Assembly: GCA_963575745.1 (NCBI GenBank)
Contig: CAUYUJ010000653.1
Location: 26,287-90,286 of the forward strand
Length of the DNA: 64,000 nt
Reading direction: 5' to 3'
DNA from: Prorocentrum cordatum
Lineage: Eukaryota > Sar > Dinophyceae > Prorocentrales > Prorocentraceae
In this document: piece after piece, positions 1 to 10,553 of the stretch
Layout: every line of letters starts with the position of its first letter
Numbering within the stretch: position 1 is the first letter of the stretch
The notes under the pieces: generated by a model
The model's database searches: none
Seen by the model: the letters and a program-made list of their open reading frames with translations, nothing else
Told to the model about the DNA's origin: nothing
Translations under genes and position numbers: made by a program

Positions 1-36
1 CAGGAAACCAGGATCAGGAACCAAGGGGAGATAGGT

Positions 37-1044
37 ATGCATCAGAAGGTCCTCAGAGGTAAGGGCCTGAGCATCGACTTCTGCCCTGCTGTATGCACTG
101 GGGATCACGCTCTAGCTACTTCGGCTGGTGTTCTGGCGGGAGCTCGGAGGTACCTCAACCAGAACACCATTGAGGCCCTGGACCTCGCCAAGGTTTCCCA
201 GGCTGCTGGGAGGGTACTAGCTAGACACGTTCATGCTGTGCTTCCTGGGGGTGTTGTATGGGTCTCTGTATATTTCTATCACTAGATTGGCGTCGCAGCT
301 CAGAATGCTGAACTGTTAGCTGGGCTGGGGAGGTTCCTGGAGTCTCTGACGGTTCCCTGGATCATTGGTTGTGATGCGAATATGGCGCCAGATACTCAAG
401 GACTCAAGGCTTGGTGCTCTCAGCTTGGGGCGGCGGTGGTTCACCCAGGTCAGGCCACTTGCATGGCAGGTGGACGTAGCACCTTGGATTTTTTCTTGCT
501 GTCGCATGTGTTGAGCCAGTGCGTCGACAGCATCAAGGTGCTCCACGATGCGCCGATCAGCCCCCGCTCCCCAGTCGAGCTTTGGATGAAAGGTGTTTCT
601 TTGTCCATACCTATCCGCATCAGGGTCCAGAGGCAAAAGTTCCCGACGAAAAAGCCTGTGGGATGTATCCGTCAACCTGAGCATCGGGTGTGGTCTTGGG
701 ATCAAGGAAACGACACGATTGATTTCCTGGATTCTTGGGAGCAATGGTTGGACAATTCTGAGCTGGAGATGTGCCGTATCTGTGACATACATGGAAATGC
801 TAGGTCCCAATATCTTGGAAGGTCCCAGGGATTCCAGAGGGAGGTCCTGTCCTTGGACCTGATCTTGCGTAAGAAATGGTTTTCGAATATTACCCCGCAA
901 CTTAGGGCTTGGAGGTCGCTGGTAGCACTTCTGGCTAAAGCGGAGCACTGCGCCTCGAGCGGCTTCGGGGACCAGCTGTGGCAATATGTCAGGGCTGCCT
1001 TTTTTTTCGCCTTGACGAAGAGTTGCTCCTGCCTCAGTTTTTAG
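37..1044 (+). pseudogene. LINE endonuclease domain (APE/EEP type), broken
   Basis: This is a decayed N-terminal part of a non-LTR retrotransposon ORF2. It would nick target DNA to prime reverse transcription. One reading frame gives VVWVSVYFYH, then an in-frame TAG at 283-285, and resumes in the same frame with an ALATSAGVL-like start upstream and the GCDANM motif (the usual GDWNM position) near 367-384. STLDFFLLS and a degenerate DHxPV-type motif (ISPRSPVEL) follow. These match the order of the exonuclease-endonuclease-phosphatase fold seen in dinoflagellate LINEs. The frame is lost again in the eight-T run at 1000-1007. A one-base shift there restores a sensible continuation (LDEELLPQFL). 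The left end is cut by the window edge. Family recognition is from motif pattern only. Confidence 0.65.
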
Positions 1045-1566
1045 TGCTGGCGCCCTCGATCAGCGACCTGGTGGAGGCAATCGCTGCTACTGATGGCAGA
1101 GAGATCGTTTTTTTCCCCTCCGTCGGCCAGATCCACGCATGATCATCTGATGTCACAGCACTCTCGCAGGCGCTGGGCTAAGTGGAAAACTTGGGCTAAG
1201 GAATCAGTGGAAAAGGGAGGGAAGGTGGCGCACAGCTACAGCAAGCAGAAGAATTCTGTTGTTGGGCCTGTCGGGGGCCACGGGCTTGAACTCCAAGGGG
1301 ACCAGGCTGTGGATGCACTTCGCAAGGAGTGGGACACCTACCGGCAGGACCACAGGTCTGGGCTTAGTGCAAGCCAACTGGAGCAAGCTATGCAGGCCGA
1401 GCCTCTTGGGCGCCCAGACTTGCAGGTGGTGAGATGGTCGTTGGGTAGATTCAAGCACGACACGGGCCTCGGAGCTGATGACTTCAACCCTCGGTCGTGG
1501 GCCCTTCTGCCTCAGGAGTTCCTGGTCAGGCTTTTCAGGCTGTATGGGGGGCTGCAGAGCTGGTAA
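1045..1566 (+). pseudogene. LINE linker between endonuclease and reverse transcriptase, truncated
   Basis: This continues the LINE fragment. 1043-1139 reads in one frame (SISDLVEAIAATDG), then 1153-1566 reads in another (WAKWKTWAKESVEKGGKVAH, then NPRSWALLPQEFLVRLF). The WxxW...GG...H and 'fxPRxWxxLPxEfL' pattern is the linker that normally precedes reverse transcriptase in dinoflagellate LINEs. No reverse transcriptase follows. From about 1547 the sequence becomes the ~180-bp repeat (compare 1562-1640 with 2808-2885), so the LINE was truncated at a repeat junction. It is a non-functional fragment. Confidence 0.55.
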
Positions 1567-1760
1567 TCACAGGAATCGATCCGCAGACATCAGACGCGTC
1601 CGCCTGTCGCATTCAGAGGTCTGAACTCGGTTTCATACTCGAGCTCGATTGGAAAACTGTTCGTTTGTTTTGTTAGAGGTATCTTGAGAGGTCTATAATC
1701 GCTTGGGCTGAAAAACTAGTCGTTCTCTGAAATTCTTTCCCACATTATATATTGTCAGGA

Positions 1761-1859
1761 AGCTCTACGAGTCTCCCGGCGGTAAGAAAGGTTGACGGTT
1801 TACCGCCGGCGCCCAGTGCTCGCAGGCTCCTAGGCAGAGGTGTCGTACCTCGTAGAGCT
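1761..1859. repeat. Compound hairpin, copy 1
   Basis: The outer inverted repeat is AGCTCTACGAG (1761-1771) with CTCGTAGAGCT (1849-1859). The inner perfect 10-bp arms are CCGGCGGTAA (1776-1785) and TTACCGCCGG (1800-1809) around a 14-base loop containing GGTTGACGG. A diverged spacer (1810-1848) separates the right arms. Confidence 0.7.
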
Positions 1860-1934
1860 CTTCGTTTTTCGATGAGCTAGAGGAATTCCGGCGCGGGGTG
1901 GAGCTAGTTGGCCGACCCGGCCGAGGCGGACAAT

Positions 1935-2055
1935 AACTCGTAGAGCTTCCCTTAGCAAGTTATTGCTGGAAGTTTAAGAGTAACAACTCGTAGAGCTTCC
2001 CTTAGCTCGTTATTGCTGGAAGCTAAGAGTAATTCCGGCGCGCTGGAGAGCTAGT
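1935..2055. repeat. Short tandem pair with CTCGTAGAGCT
   Basis: Two ~50-bp units run in tandem, each with ACTCGTAGAGCTTCCCTTAG followed by GTTATTGCTGGAAG and AAGAGTAA. They reuse the outer hairpin arm of the neighbouring compound hairpins. Confidence 0.6.
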
Positions 2056-2948
2056 TGGCAAGAAAAATCTCGACGGAACTTTTGGTGACTTTTGCTCGGT
2101 TGAAAATTTCGTTCTCGAAATTTGACAATTCGCTAGTATTTTTTCCCGTGATATTCGATCTTATTTCCGCTCTCCGTCTTGATCTCAGCTCCATCGGGTA
2201 ACTTTAAAGGCCAAAAAGCACTCTGGCGGGAACGCCCGTTTCGAGTCATCTTGATACGCGCTGTCGGTTTTCTGAACATAACTCGAGGTCTAGGGCAGCT
2301 ACAGAGCTGGTAAACACAGCTAATGCATGCAGAATAATCAGGCGCGTTTGCCTGTTGAACCCAGAGGTCTGAACTCGGTCTGTCAGCCGAGCTAGGTCCG
2401 CAAACCTGTTTGTATTATTCGAGTCAACTTGATACGGGTTGTCGGTATTTTCTACTTAACTCGAGCTGTAGGGCAGCTACAGTGCTCGTAAGCACTCGTA
2501 TCGCACTCAGAATGATCAGACGCGTTCGCCTGTTGAATCCATAGGTCTAAACTCGGTCTGCTAGCCGAGCTAGGTCCGCAGCGTTGTCGGTATTTCCTAC
2601 TTAACTCGAGCTGGAGGGCAGCTACAGTGCTGGTGAGCACACCTATCGCACTCAGAATGATCAGGAGCGTTCGCCTGTTGAATCCAGAGCTCTGAACTCA
2701 GTCTTTTGCGCAATCCAGAATCACGAAACTGTTCGCATTCTTCCAGTCACTCGAGAGCTACTGTCGGCATTCTGCACTTAATTCGGGCTGTAGGGAGGCT
2801 GCAGCGCGGGTAATCACAGGAATCGATTCGGAGACATCAGACGCGTCCGTCTGTCGCATTCAGAGGTCTGAACTCGGTCTGATACTCGAGTTGGGCTCTA
2901 AAACTATTCGTTCTCTGCAATTTTTTCCGACAGTATATGTTGTCAGGA

Positions 2949-3018
2949 AGCTCTACGAGTCCCCCGGCGGTAACAAAGGTTGACGGTTTACCGCCGGCGC
3001 CCAGTACCTCGTAGAGCT
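2949..3018. repeat. Compound hairpin, copy 2
   Basis: AGCTCTACGAG (2949-2959) pairs with CTCGTAGAGCT (3008-3018). Nested inside are CCGGCGGTAA (2964-2973) and TTACCGCCGG (2988-2997). This is the most compact version, and it lies 27 bases inside the left visible edge of the 38.6-kb duplication. Confidence 0.75.
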
Positions 3019-3343
3019 CTTCGGCATCGATGAGCTAGAGGAATTCCGGCGCGGGGTGGAGCTAGTTGGCCCAGCCGGCCGAGGCGGACAATGTGGTAAC
3101 TTTTGGGTGGTTTTGCGAAAATTTGAAAGATATTTGACCATTTATTTTGAAAAAGCAGATTTTTACGCCGAGCATTGGCATATGAACTCCTCTCTGACAG
3201 CAGCTGAGCTCTCTCGATGCATTTTTGCATGGGTTGACTTCCGGGAACTGAGCGAATATGAACATCGACAAAATCGAATCTCAAGATTTTCGAGAAATCT
3301 CTATTTTTTGATTATGTGTCGATTCTCTCCACTCTTACTAGTG

Positions 3344-3377
3344 ACCAGGTTGACGGTTCACCGCCGGCGCCCAGTTC
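3344..3377. repeat. Half copy of the hairpin module
   Basis: It carries GACCAGGTTGACGG then TTCACCGCCGGCGCCCAG, the right half of the compound hairpin. The left CCGGCGGTAA arm is absent. It joins directly to the AAGAAAAATC module. Confidence 0.55.
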
Positions 3378-4554
3378 CGGAGCGCTGGAGAGCTATTTGG
3401 CAAGAAAAATCGCGACGGACCTTTTGGTGACTTTTGGTCGGTTGAAAATTTTGTTCTCGAAATTTGACAATTCGTTTGAGCTCTAGTATTTTTCCCCCGT
3501 GATATTCGATCTTATTACCGCTCGCCATCTTGATCTCAGCTCGATCGGGTAACTTTGAAGGCCAAAAAGCGTCCCGGCGGGAACGACCGTTTCGAGTCAT
3601 CTTGATACGCGCTGTCGGTATTTTGTACTTAACTCGAGCTTTAGGGCTGCTACAGAGCTGGTAAGCACAGCTATCGCACTCAGAATTATCAGGCGCGTTC
3701 GCCTGTTGAATCCAGAGGTCTGAACTCGGTCTGTCAGCCGAGCTAGGTCCGCAAACCTATTCGTATTCTTCGAGTCATCTTGATAGACGCTCTCGGTTTT
3801 CTGTACTTAACTCGAGCTTCAGGGCAGCTACAGTGCTGGTAAGCACGCCTATCGCACTCAGAATCATTACGCGCGTTCGCCTGTTCAATCCAGAGGTCTG
3901 AACTCGTTCTGCTAGCCGAGCTAGGTCGGCAAACCTATTCGTATTATTCGAGTCATCTTGATAGACGCTCTCGGTTTTCTGTACTTAACTCGAGCTGTAG
4001 GGCAGCTACAGGGCTCATTGTGACAGACATCGATGGGGAATCATCAGCTGCGTTCGTCTATTAAACCGAGAGCTCTGAACTCGGCCTGCTGCCCGAGCTA
4101 GGTTCGCGAAACTGTTCGTATTGTCCGAATCATCTTGAGACGTGCTCTCAATTTTCTGCACTCAACTCGTGCTGGGGGAGGGCTACAGTGCTGCAGGTCA
4201 CATATATCGATTTGCAAACATCAGGCGCGTCTTGCGGTCGATTCCAGAGCTCGGAACTCGGTCTGCTGCTCGAACTAGGTTCGCAAAACTATTATATTAT
4301 TCGAGTCGATACTGTCGGTTTTCTGCACTTAACGGGCTGTAGGGGGGGCTTTAGGGCTGGAATCACATGGGTGGGTTCGCAGACATCAGACGCGCCCGCC
4401 TGTCGCATTCAGAGGTCTGAACTCGGTTTGATACTCGAACTGGGTTGCGAAACTGTTTGTTTTTTGTTAGCGTTATCTTGAGAGGTCTGAAATCGCTTGG
4501 GCTTGAGAAATAGTCGTTCTTTGGAGTTTTTCCCCACAGTATATATTGTCAGGA

Positions 4555-4603
4555 AGCTCTACGAGTCCCCCGGCGGTAAGAAAGGTTGACGGTTTACCGC
4601 CGG
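4555..4603. repeat. Compound hairpin, copy 3 (inner arms only)
   Basis: AGCTCTACGAG (4555-4565) is followed by the inner arms CCGGCGGTAA (4570-4579) and TTACCGCCGG (4594-4603). The right outer arm is missing, and sequence like that at 3090 follows. Confidence 0.65.
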
Positions 4604-4866
4604 CGCCCAGTATGAAAACTTTGGGTGGTTTTGCGATTTTTTGAAAGTTATTTGACAATTGATTCTGAGAAACCAGATTTTTGCGCACCTGTAAACGAAT
4701 ATTAGGGCCTCTCTGTCTTAGTATGAGCTCTGTAGGCGTACTTTTACTATCGAAACACTTGGCGCAACCATCTTCATGTCGACGCGAAAAAAATCATGTT
4801 TTCTCTCTTTTGAGAAATGCTTCCAGAAGCTCTCTCTTTCGAATCCGAGCACTCTTTCGCGTGAAA

Positions 4867-4921
4867 TGAGCTCTACGAGGTTCCCGACGGTGACCAGGTT
4901 GACGGTTCACCGCCGGCGCCA
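4867..4921. repeat. Diverged hairpin module bordering the helicase locus
   Basis: AGCTCTACGAG is followed by CCGACGGTGACC, GGTTGACGG and TTCACCGCCGGCGCC. The arms still pair (CGGTGA/TCACCG). It is the last repeat module before the coding-like DNA that begins near 4925. Confidence 0.55.
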
Positions 4922-4981
4922 GTTGGGGATGCGTCTAACCTCCCCTCTTCTGCGCGCGTTCTGGGGGTGTAGACCCAGGGG

Positions 4982-6261
4982 TTGCGCCCCATCTCGCCCC
5001 GTCTCTTCCCTCGCCCTCCCGCCGCCGCAGCTGCTAAGGCTCAGGGCTCCGCCGGTCGGATCGGCAACTACCTGGAAGCTGGGCTTCTTTTGCCCCCCTG
5101 CGCTCCATGGCGAACAGGGCATCTTGGCCAGGTGGCCGCGCGCTGCCCCGTGCCGCCCGTGCCCGCCCACGAACAAAGAAGAGCGGATCATTTTCAGGTG
5201 TCGCGAGTCCGCGGATGTCAGGTGGGCGTGCATCGACGACAACAACGGCGGCGGGCAGTGATGCTGGCTCTGCGACGAGTGCAGCAAAACGGTCAACGAA
5301 CCTGGCACTTCACGTCAAGCGAGCAAATGAGACAGCGCAAGCAGACACATATCGACAAGCACATGGACGGCTACTGCCACGCGGGCTACCTGACCCCCAA
5401 AGCTTGAGGCGAGCTGTGGGCCATGACGAGGGGCCTGGACACAATGGAGATTAGGAGGACACACTACCCAGTCTGGTGCTGGGACTGGGAGTTTCACGCA
5501 AAACCCATTCCCATCGACTCTTGCGTCTGCGAGGATGACTGGGGCGCGATGCCGATTGAATTTCCTACGCGCTACGACCGACCGGGGTACTCACCCCCGC
5601 TTGGGATGGTGCATCAGTGGCAAGTACAGCACCCCTGGGCCAAGAATCACCGCCCCCAGCAAACACAGGAGCAACTACTCCACAACGCTCGGCAGGCACT
5701 GGCCGGCTCCCTGGCCATGAGGGGTACGTCCAACCCGGCCTCAGGACAACTCGCCAACGCACCGCCTTCCCCGCTTGGGCACCCGCCACCGCCCCAGCCC
5801 GCCATCCCTGGACCCCCACAATGGACATCTACCCTTGGTCACCCTGTCCAGCACGGGGGGCTCGCCAGCAACACCGCAGCGCCCTACGCGGCCGGACAAC
5901 GGGCCCCCGCGTCCTCTGGGGCACCCGCTATCGAAGGGCGTCGCATACAGCTCGCCAGGAACGCCATTAAGCTCTACAGCGCTCCCGGGTACATGGTCCC
6001 ATACGGCTCGGCAGCGCGGCTCTGCCTAGGACCGGTCCCTGGGGCTGTCCCACGACCCCGCGACTGGACTTGGCGGATGCAGTTACACGGGCAAGAGCTA
6101 AGGGGGGTCTTCTTCACCGAGTTCTACGCGGACGTGGAGCCGCCGGACGACGGCGCCACCATGGCCCGGCAGGCCATCGCTAGTAAGACCACGGGCGCCC
6201 TAGGCGTGCAGATCCTCACCTGTTCCCAGCCCGATGAGCAGTGCCAGGAAATCTTGGATAG
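4982..6261 (+). pseudogene. Cys-rich and Pro/Gln-rich N-terminal part of the helicase locus
   Basis: I recognise no named domain. Around 5190-5330 two frames contribute Cys pairs (FRCRESADVRWACIDD; CWLCDECSKTV), suggesting a broken zinc-binding segment. From 5280 one frame reads WHFTSSEQMRQRKQTHIDKH, has an in-frame TGA at 5405-5407, then runs on from the ATG at 5423 (HYPVWCWDWEF). A Pro/Gln/Ala-rich stretch follows (about residues 60-165 from 5423), then a folded-looking part (WTWRMQLHGQELRGVFFTEF). Near 6255-6262 the sense passes to another frame (ECYLLVWDTNWAMEW), leading directly into the helicase. The same stops and shifts occur at 43561-44840. I treat it as the broken 5' part of one multi-segment gene. 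An unspliced gene with very short introns is a less likely alternative. Confidence 0.5.
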
Positions 6262-8688
6262 CTGGGCCACAGCGAGTGCTACCTGCTGGTTTGGGACACC
6301 AATTGGGCCATGGAGTGGACGGAGCGCGACATGGTAGCAGACACCCCGAACACGTTCCTCATCTCCAAATCCTCGTCAACAGCGGATGTCCTGGCAGAGA
6401 TGACGCATGTCTGGCCTCCCGCCCCCGGTGCCAGGGTCTCAGGCACAGACCGGAGCTGCCCTGCTGGAATCGCGCTAGTCCACTACGACGCCAAGAGAAA
6501 CGGTCCCTTCCACGACGCCGACGACACAGTTACAAGGCCATACCCAGGCCAGGCATACTACAGGGTCGATCGCACCACGAGGAAGACCCAATTTAACAAG
6601 GTCAACGCGGCGATACGGGAGTTCTTTTCAATCGGATGCGACAAGGCGGCTCTGTGGGTCACCGCCCTCCCACCCATCGTATGGGCGCTTGTCTTCCGAC
6701 ACGAGGACTACGACAACGAGGCTAGAGCTCTGGCCGTGCCAGCCCAGGGAGAAGCGGCAGATCTTCTGCTGGCGCAGGCCTCGGTGACCCTGGGGCGCAC
6801 TATCGGCGACCCCGACCAACCCCGTGCCAAGCCGCGTACCGGCGCGCCTGCGCTGACGCCGCAACTGGCGGAGGAGTCCCCAGGCAGCGTTTTCCAGCGA
6901 TTATTGCTGGCCCCTAAGGAGGAACAACTTACGCGCATCTGTAACCTGCACCGCGCCAACGACGCAGAGCGACGCTGCGTGCTGGCGACGCAGAACGCCC
7001 TGATCCCCACCCTCTGCCACGGACCTCCCGGGACTGGGAAGACCAAAGTCACAGCATGCGTAGCGGGCGCCTACATGTCCTGTCTCCCCCCAGGGTGGGG
7101 GGTAGACTTCTTTGGCGGCACCGGCGGTTCCATGGGCAACCTGGCAGAACAAATCGGAAATAACCTGCATCCAGACGACAAGGACCTGTTCCCGCGCATG
7201 GCAGTCCGCCTCGCGCACGAGGACAAGGTGAAGGGCAACGTGGCCAAAACGATCACCCCCGCGGCCAAGTGCGCCAAGATGTACAACGTATCAGGGGACG
7301 ACGTCACCGCGGGGCGTGCGAGCTTGTTCCGCAAGTTTCGTTCGGAAGTCGCTACCGAGGCAAAACTTATCTAGGCCCCGCACGAAGCGGGAACCGACCT
7401 CCGGGAAAAGAAGCTCCTCATATGTATTCTCGACGAGGCAGGACAAACGTCCGAGCCCATGGCCGTCATGTCCCTGAACCACGCCGTCAGGTGCGGAGCC
7501 AGGACGGTTCTCTTCGGCGACGAGCGGCAGCTGTGCCCAACGGTCAAATCTCAGCAGGCATTCCAGTGGGGGGTAGGTGTTTCCGTCCTCGGCAAGTACG
7601 TGGCAGCCATAGGAGACATCCCCGAGTGCAACGTCACGCTGGGGGAGTGCTACCGGATCCATCCGTCCCTGCTCGCGTGGCCTTCGCTCACGTTCTACGG
7701 GGGCAGACTGATCTCCGCCATCCTGGACCCCTTGCGGCAGCGGCCATGCGCCGAAGGACTGGAGTGGCCACTCGCACGACCGCTGTCCGACCCAGAATAC
7801 GAAGCAGAGAAGAGCGAGGGCGCCAGCTACGAGCCGGACGACTCCCTGATCGACACCACAGGCGCATTCAGGAGTAAGGCAGCTTGCGTGGCCCCGAAGG
7901 GAGCAGCGGCACCGGCCACGACTGGCATCGCTTCAGGCTCGCCCATATCCCCTCGCAAGAGGTGCAGTCCAAGTTCCAGCACGGCTACGCGAACATCCAC
8001 GAGGCGCGCGCGGTGGTTGCACTGGTGAGTGCACTCGTACCATGGGTAAGACGGACCAAGAGCACCATCCTCATACTGTCGCCGTACAAGCTCCAGCTGA
8101 CCCCCGTACTTGTTTGCAACCCGTGCTCACTCTACGACATCAGACGTTGCTCGCGAGCGGCGCAAGGGGGCGGAACCGACATGACCAGCGGTCCCAGCTC
8201 CCTACGACAACAAGGACGGGGCTGCTCCACCTTCTCACGCCACCACGGGGCCCACGGGAGGAACGTGGATCAATCGCGCCACGGCGGCAATCGGCCTGAG
8301 TGAGCGCTTCAGCGGGGTCGCAGAGCTCTTTCCAGAACTCCTGGAGAGCGAGGCGATCCGGGTCACCGCGATCGACGCCGCACAGGGGCAGGAAGCCTCC
8401 CTCGTCATCCTCAGGACCACTCGGGCCAACTCCATGCTAAATTGGGGCCACGTCGACGACCGGCACCGCATCAACGTGGGGCTGACGCGTCCACAGTGCA
8501 ACCTCATCATGGCGGCCGACGCAAGGATGTTCCGCACGACCACAGACGCGGCACTCCATCACCTGAGCACCTGGGCCCGGAAGGCGGACCTTGCCTTCGA
8601 ATTCCACATTCATCGAGACGGAAGCCTACGCCAGACCAAGGCCGACCCAAGGGTTTTCATGGACGAAATACTTGAATGGCCACCCTGA
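6262..8688 (+). pseudogene. UPF1/DNA2-like superfamily 1 helicase, frame-broken
   Basis: This encodes an ATP-dependent nucleic-acid helicase of the SF1B (UPF1/NAM7/ZNFX1-like) type. Motifs appear in the right order: Walker A GPPGTGKT (7021-7044), Walker B DEAGQ (7432-7446), motif III GDERQLCPT (7516-7542), YRIHP (7651-7665), motif IV SPYKLQ (8079-8096, another frame), motif V AQGQE (8380-8394) and motif VI GLTRPQ (8479-8496). An in-frame TAG lies at 7372-7374, just before Walker B. The frame changes near 7870-7930 and returns near 8110-8190. All the motifs are well preserved, so decay is recent, or the breaks are bypassed by splicing or editing I cannot see. SF1 identity is confident. Cellular or mobile origin is not settled. 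Confidence 0.75.
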
Positions 8689-8689
8689 T

Positions 8690-9435
8690 GAAAAGGCCAA
8701 GCTCGTGGCGGAGGCCGAGCGAAGACGGAAGGAGAAGGAAATAATCAAGGCCCGGCAGGCTCAGCAGGCTGGCTTCTCGGCACGGGCCGATCTACCGCTC
8801 CGTGCCGACCACAGCTGGAAGGACCTGGAGGACGACGTCAACGTTGCAACGACGAGGCTACTGTGCTGCGCAGCACTCGGTCCGTGCCTGCTATGGTGCC
8901 TCGGGCTACACCCGCACCAGTACGGCGTCGCGGACCAACCTACTGACCCCAGCCTTCAGGACAGGAAGGGATGGAGCATGAACAGGTACCTCTTCGTCCG
9001 CTTGTCGGTGGTAGGACTGGACGCCGGCAACCTGGTCTACACTGCGGTCTTCGCGACCATCACGCGGGCGATAGGACTCGGAGTCACAGAGAAAGACAAC
9101 GCACACGCACTCGACCCCAACCTGATCCCGCCCCGAACCGACCCAACATGCCAGCCGCGAGGCATATCAAGGAAACCTGTATCCCCACCGACGTGCCCAG
9201 GCGCAGACCCAAATGCTGGCACCCATCTACATGCAAGTGCCAGATTCACAAGGAGCCACCCACAACGGCCGTGTTTCATGCCTTCTGCAACATGGGTCCA
9301 AGAGAAAGCCCGGCCGCAGTTGTCAGCAGCCTACTGGGCAGCACCGGCGCGACCCTGGATAGCATCCAGGCCAGGGTGCTCCTCGCCCTGTCCCTGCCTA
9401 TGCAGCGCGAACCACGTGCCTGTCTGTACCCGTAG
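8690..9435 (+). pseudogene. Charged coiled stretch and Cys/His cluster after the helicase
   Basis: The helicase frame ends at 8688 (DEILEWPP). Sense continues one frame over with a charged helix (KLVAEAERRRKEKEIIKARQ) and then a partly hydrophobic region (TTRLLCCAALGPCLLWCLGL; NRYLFVRLSVVGLDAGNLVY) that could be buried or membrane-associated. Near 9130 the frame changes again and gives CWHPSTCKCQIHKE, a Cys/His cluster, then SSLLGSTGATLDSIQARVLL, ending at 9435. No family is recognised. Continuity with the neighbours is inferred from the lack of spacers. Confidence 0.4.
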
Positions 9436-9446
9436 GCATCGGAGAC

Positions 9447-10553
9447 GTGATCGAAGCCATCCTCGGCTTGTGCGAGCCGCGCCGCCCGCCCGACAAGACT
9501 GCTCGTGACCAGTTGGGCGCGTTGTTCGGGCTCCAGGGGAGACGCTTCAAGCAGCTGCACTCGGCACTGGAGCTCCTGATCACAGCGGTGTCCCGCTTAG
9601 TCGCGGTCGCCCATCACCGCCCCTTGGCCAGGAGTGCGAACTGCCCCGCGACCTGGGAGGGCCTATTGGCTAAGAAATTCCCGCTCCAGGCCACCCTCGC
9701 AGTCATCGAGGGCATCGTGTCCACAGCCAACCTGTCAGCCTTGGCAGTCCACGAGTGCGCCGTTTGCGTGCTCTACGTCGACGTGATCGGATCCGACACC
9801 GGCCTCGCCCACGACCCGACCAAGCAGGCAAGCAGCGCCACCTGGATAGGTGGAGGATGCTCCTACACGCGCCTGCGCCTGGATGCACCCGCCCCGGTCG
9901 GGCCACGCCCTGGAGTGACACTAAAGCCCCCATGGTTAGGCAGCCGAGACGCCAGGTGGAGGAAGGAACAGTATAAGGCTGACTTCTACTGTCAAGGGTG
10001 CCTGCGCGGCCCCTGCAAGCACGATAAGGGCGCCTGCGTCAGCAAACGAATTCGCCAAACAATCAGCAGCAACAGGCTGACGGAGTACTACCGGGGGAAG
10101 GACCTGACCTGGCTTTGCATATGCTGCTGGACTACGAAGGCAACGGCCGAGCGGCAGCCCATTCCAGACGACGTGGACTTCAAGAGCTGGATCAACGACC
10201 GCCCCGACGACATGCATGTCCGGGCAACGCGTGCCCTTCCAGGGCTGTGTCCGACGTCCGTACCCACGGCCCTGACGCCCCTGGACGAGCTACTGGTCCC
10301 ACTGGAAGGCGAACTGAACCCCCTCAATGTGGGAACCACCCTCCCAGCCAGCATCACGAACGACGACCGCCTGATCATCAAATTCCACAAGGGGAATGTC
10401 GGCATCTGGAGATGTGATGGCTGCCCCTCCGGCACAGAGGGACACAGGTGGGGGCCAGGGCAGGCCTACCCTGACATGTACGGGCACGCCGCGGATCCAG
10501 AAGGGCTCCGCGACGGCCTCAATCTGGTCCACGGGCTCCTCCCGTACAGCTGA
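9447..10553 (+). CDS. Cys-rich protein segment, 368 codons, unknown
   Basis: This is the longest uninterrupted reading frame downstream of the helicase that is not low-complexity. From the ATG at 9447 it reads a basic segment (DQLGALFGLQGRRFKQL), an apolar stretch with CAVCVLYVDVIG, then a clear Cys cluster CQGCLRGPCKHDKGAC, further Cys at LCICCWTTK, and later WRCDGCPSGTEGH. The spacing suggests several zinc-binding sites, but I cannot name a domain. It ends in the overlap CAGCTGATGAGG: its TGA overlaps the ATG of the next frame. The next frame continues the same style of sequence (WCCKECL), so these are probably one protein split by a one-base shift. The upstream frame stops 12 bases before this ATG. 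Confidence 0.45.
   Translation: MIEAILGLCEPRRPPDKTARDQLGALFGLQGRRFKQLHSALELLITAVSRLVAVAHHRPLARSANCPATWEGLLAKKFPLQATLAVIEGIVSTANLSALAVHECAVCVLYVDVIGSDTGLAHDPTKQASSATWIGGGCSYTRLRLDAPAPVGPRPGVTLKPPWLGSRDARWRKEQYKADFYCQGCLRGPCKHDKGACVSKRIRQTISSNRLTEYYRGKDLTWLCICCWTTKATAERQPIPDDVDFKSWINDRPDDMHVRATRALPGLCPTSVPTALTPLDELLVPLEGELNPLNVGTTLPASITNDDRLIIKFHKGNVGIWRCDGCPSGTEGHRWGPGQAYPDMYGHAADPEGLRDGLNLVHGLLPYS

Larger units (their letters stand above)
1547..4480. repeat. Mosaic of degenerate ~180-bp repeats
   Basis: A recurring unit carries 'TATCGCACTCAGAAT', 'GCGTTCGCCTGTTGAATCC', 'AGAGGTCTGAACTCGGTCTG', 'GAGCTAGGTCCGCAAAC' and 'ACTTAACTCGAGCTGTAGGG'. Clear copies start near 2290, 2440, 2590, 2765, 3600, 3780, 3960, 4150 and 4320. 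Between them are other repeated modules. 2040-2280 matches 3377-3615 (AAGAAAAATC...GGTTGAAAATTT...GATATTCGATCTTATT), and 3090-3180 resembles 4608-4685. No coding sequence is recognised. It is AT-richer than the rest of the window. Confidence 0.75.

Noticed and set aside
316-984. Reverse-strand 222-codon frame opposite the LINE fragment
   Set aside because: It is the shadow of the forward LINE endonuclease frame, which carries recognisable motifs.
6262-8688. Helitron helicase
   Set aside because: The motifs are UPF1-like (DEAGQ, GDERQL, AQGQE), not Pif1-like, and no Rep nuclease motif or Helitron ends were seen.
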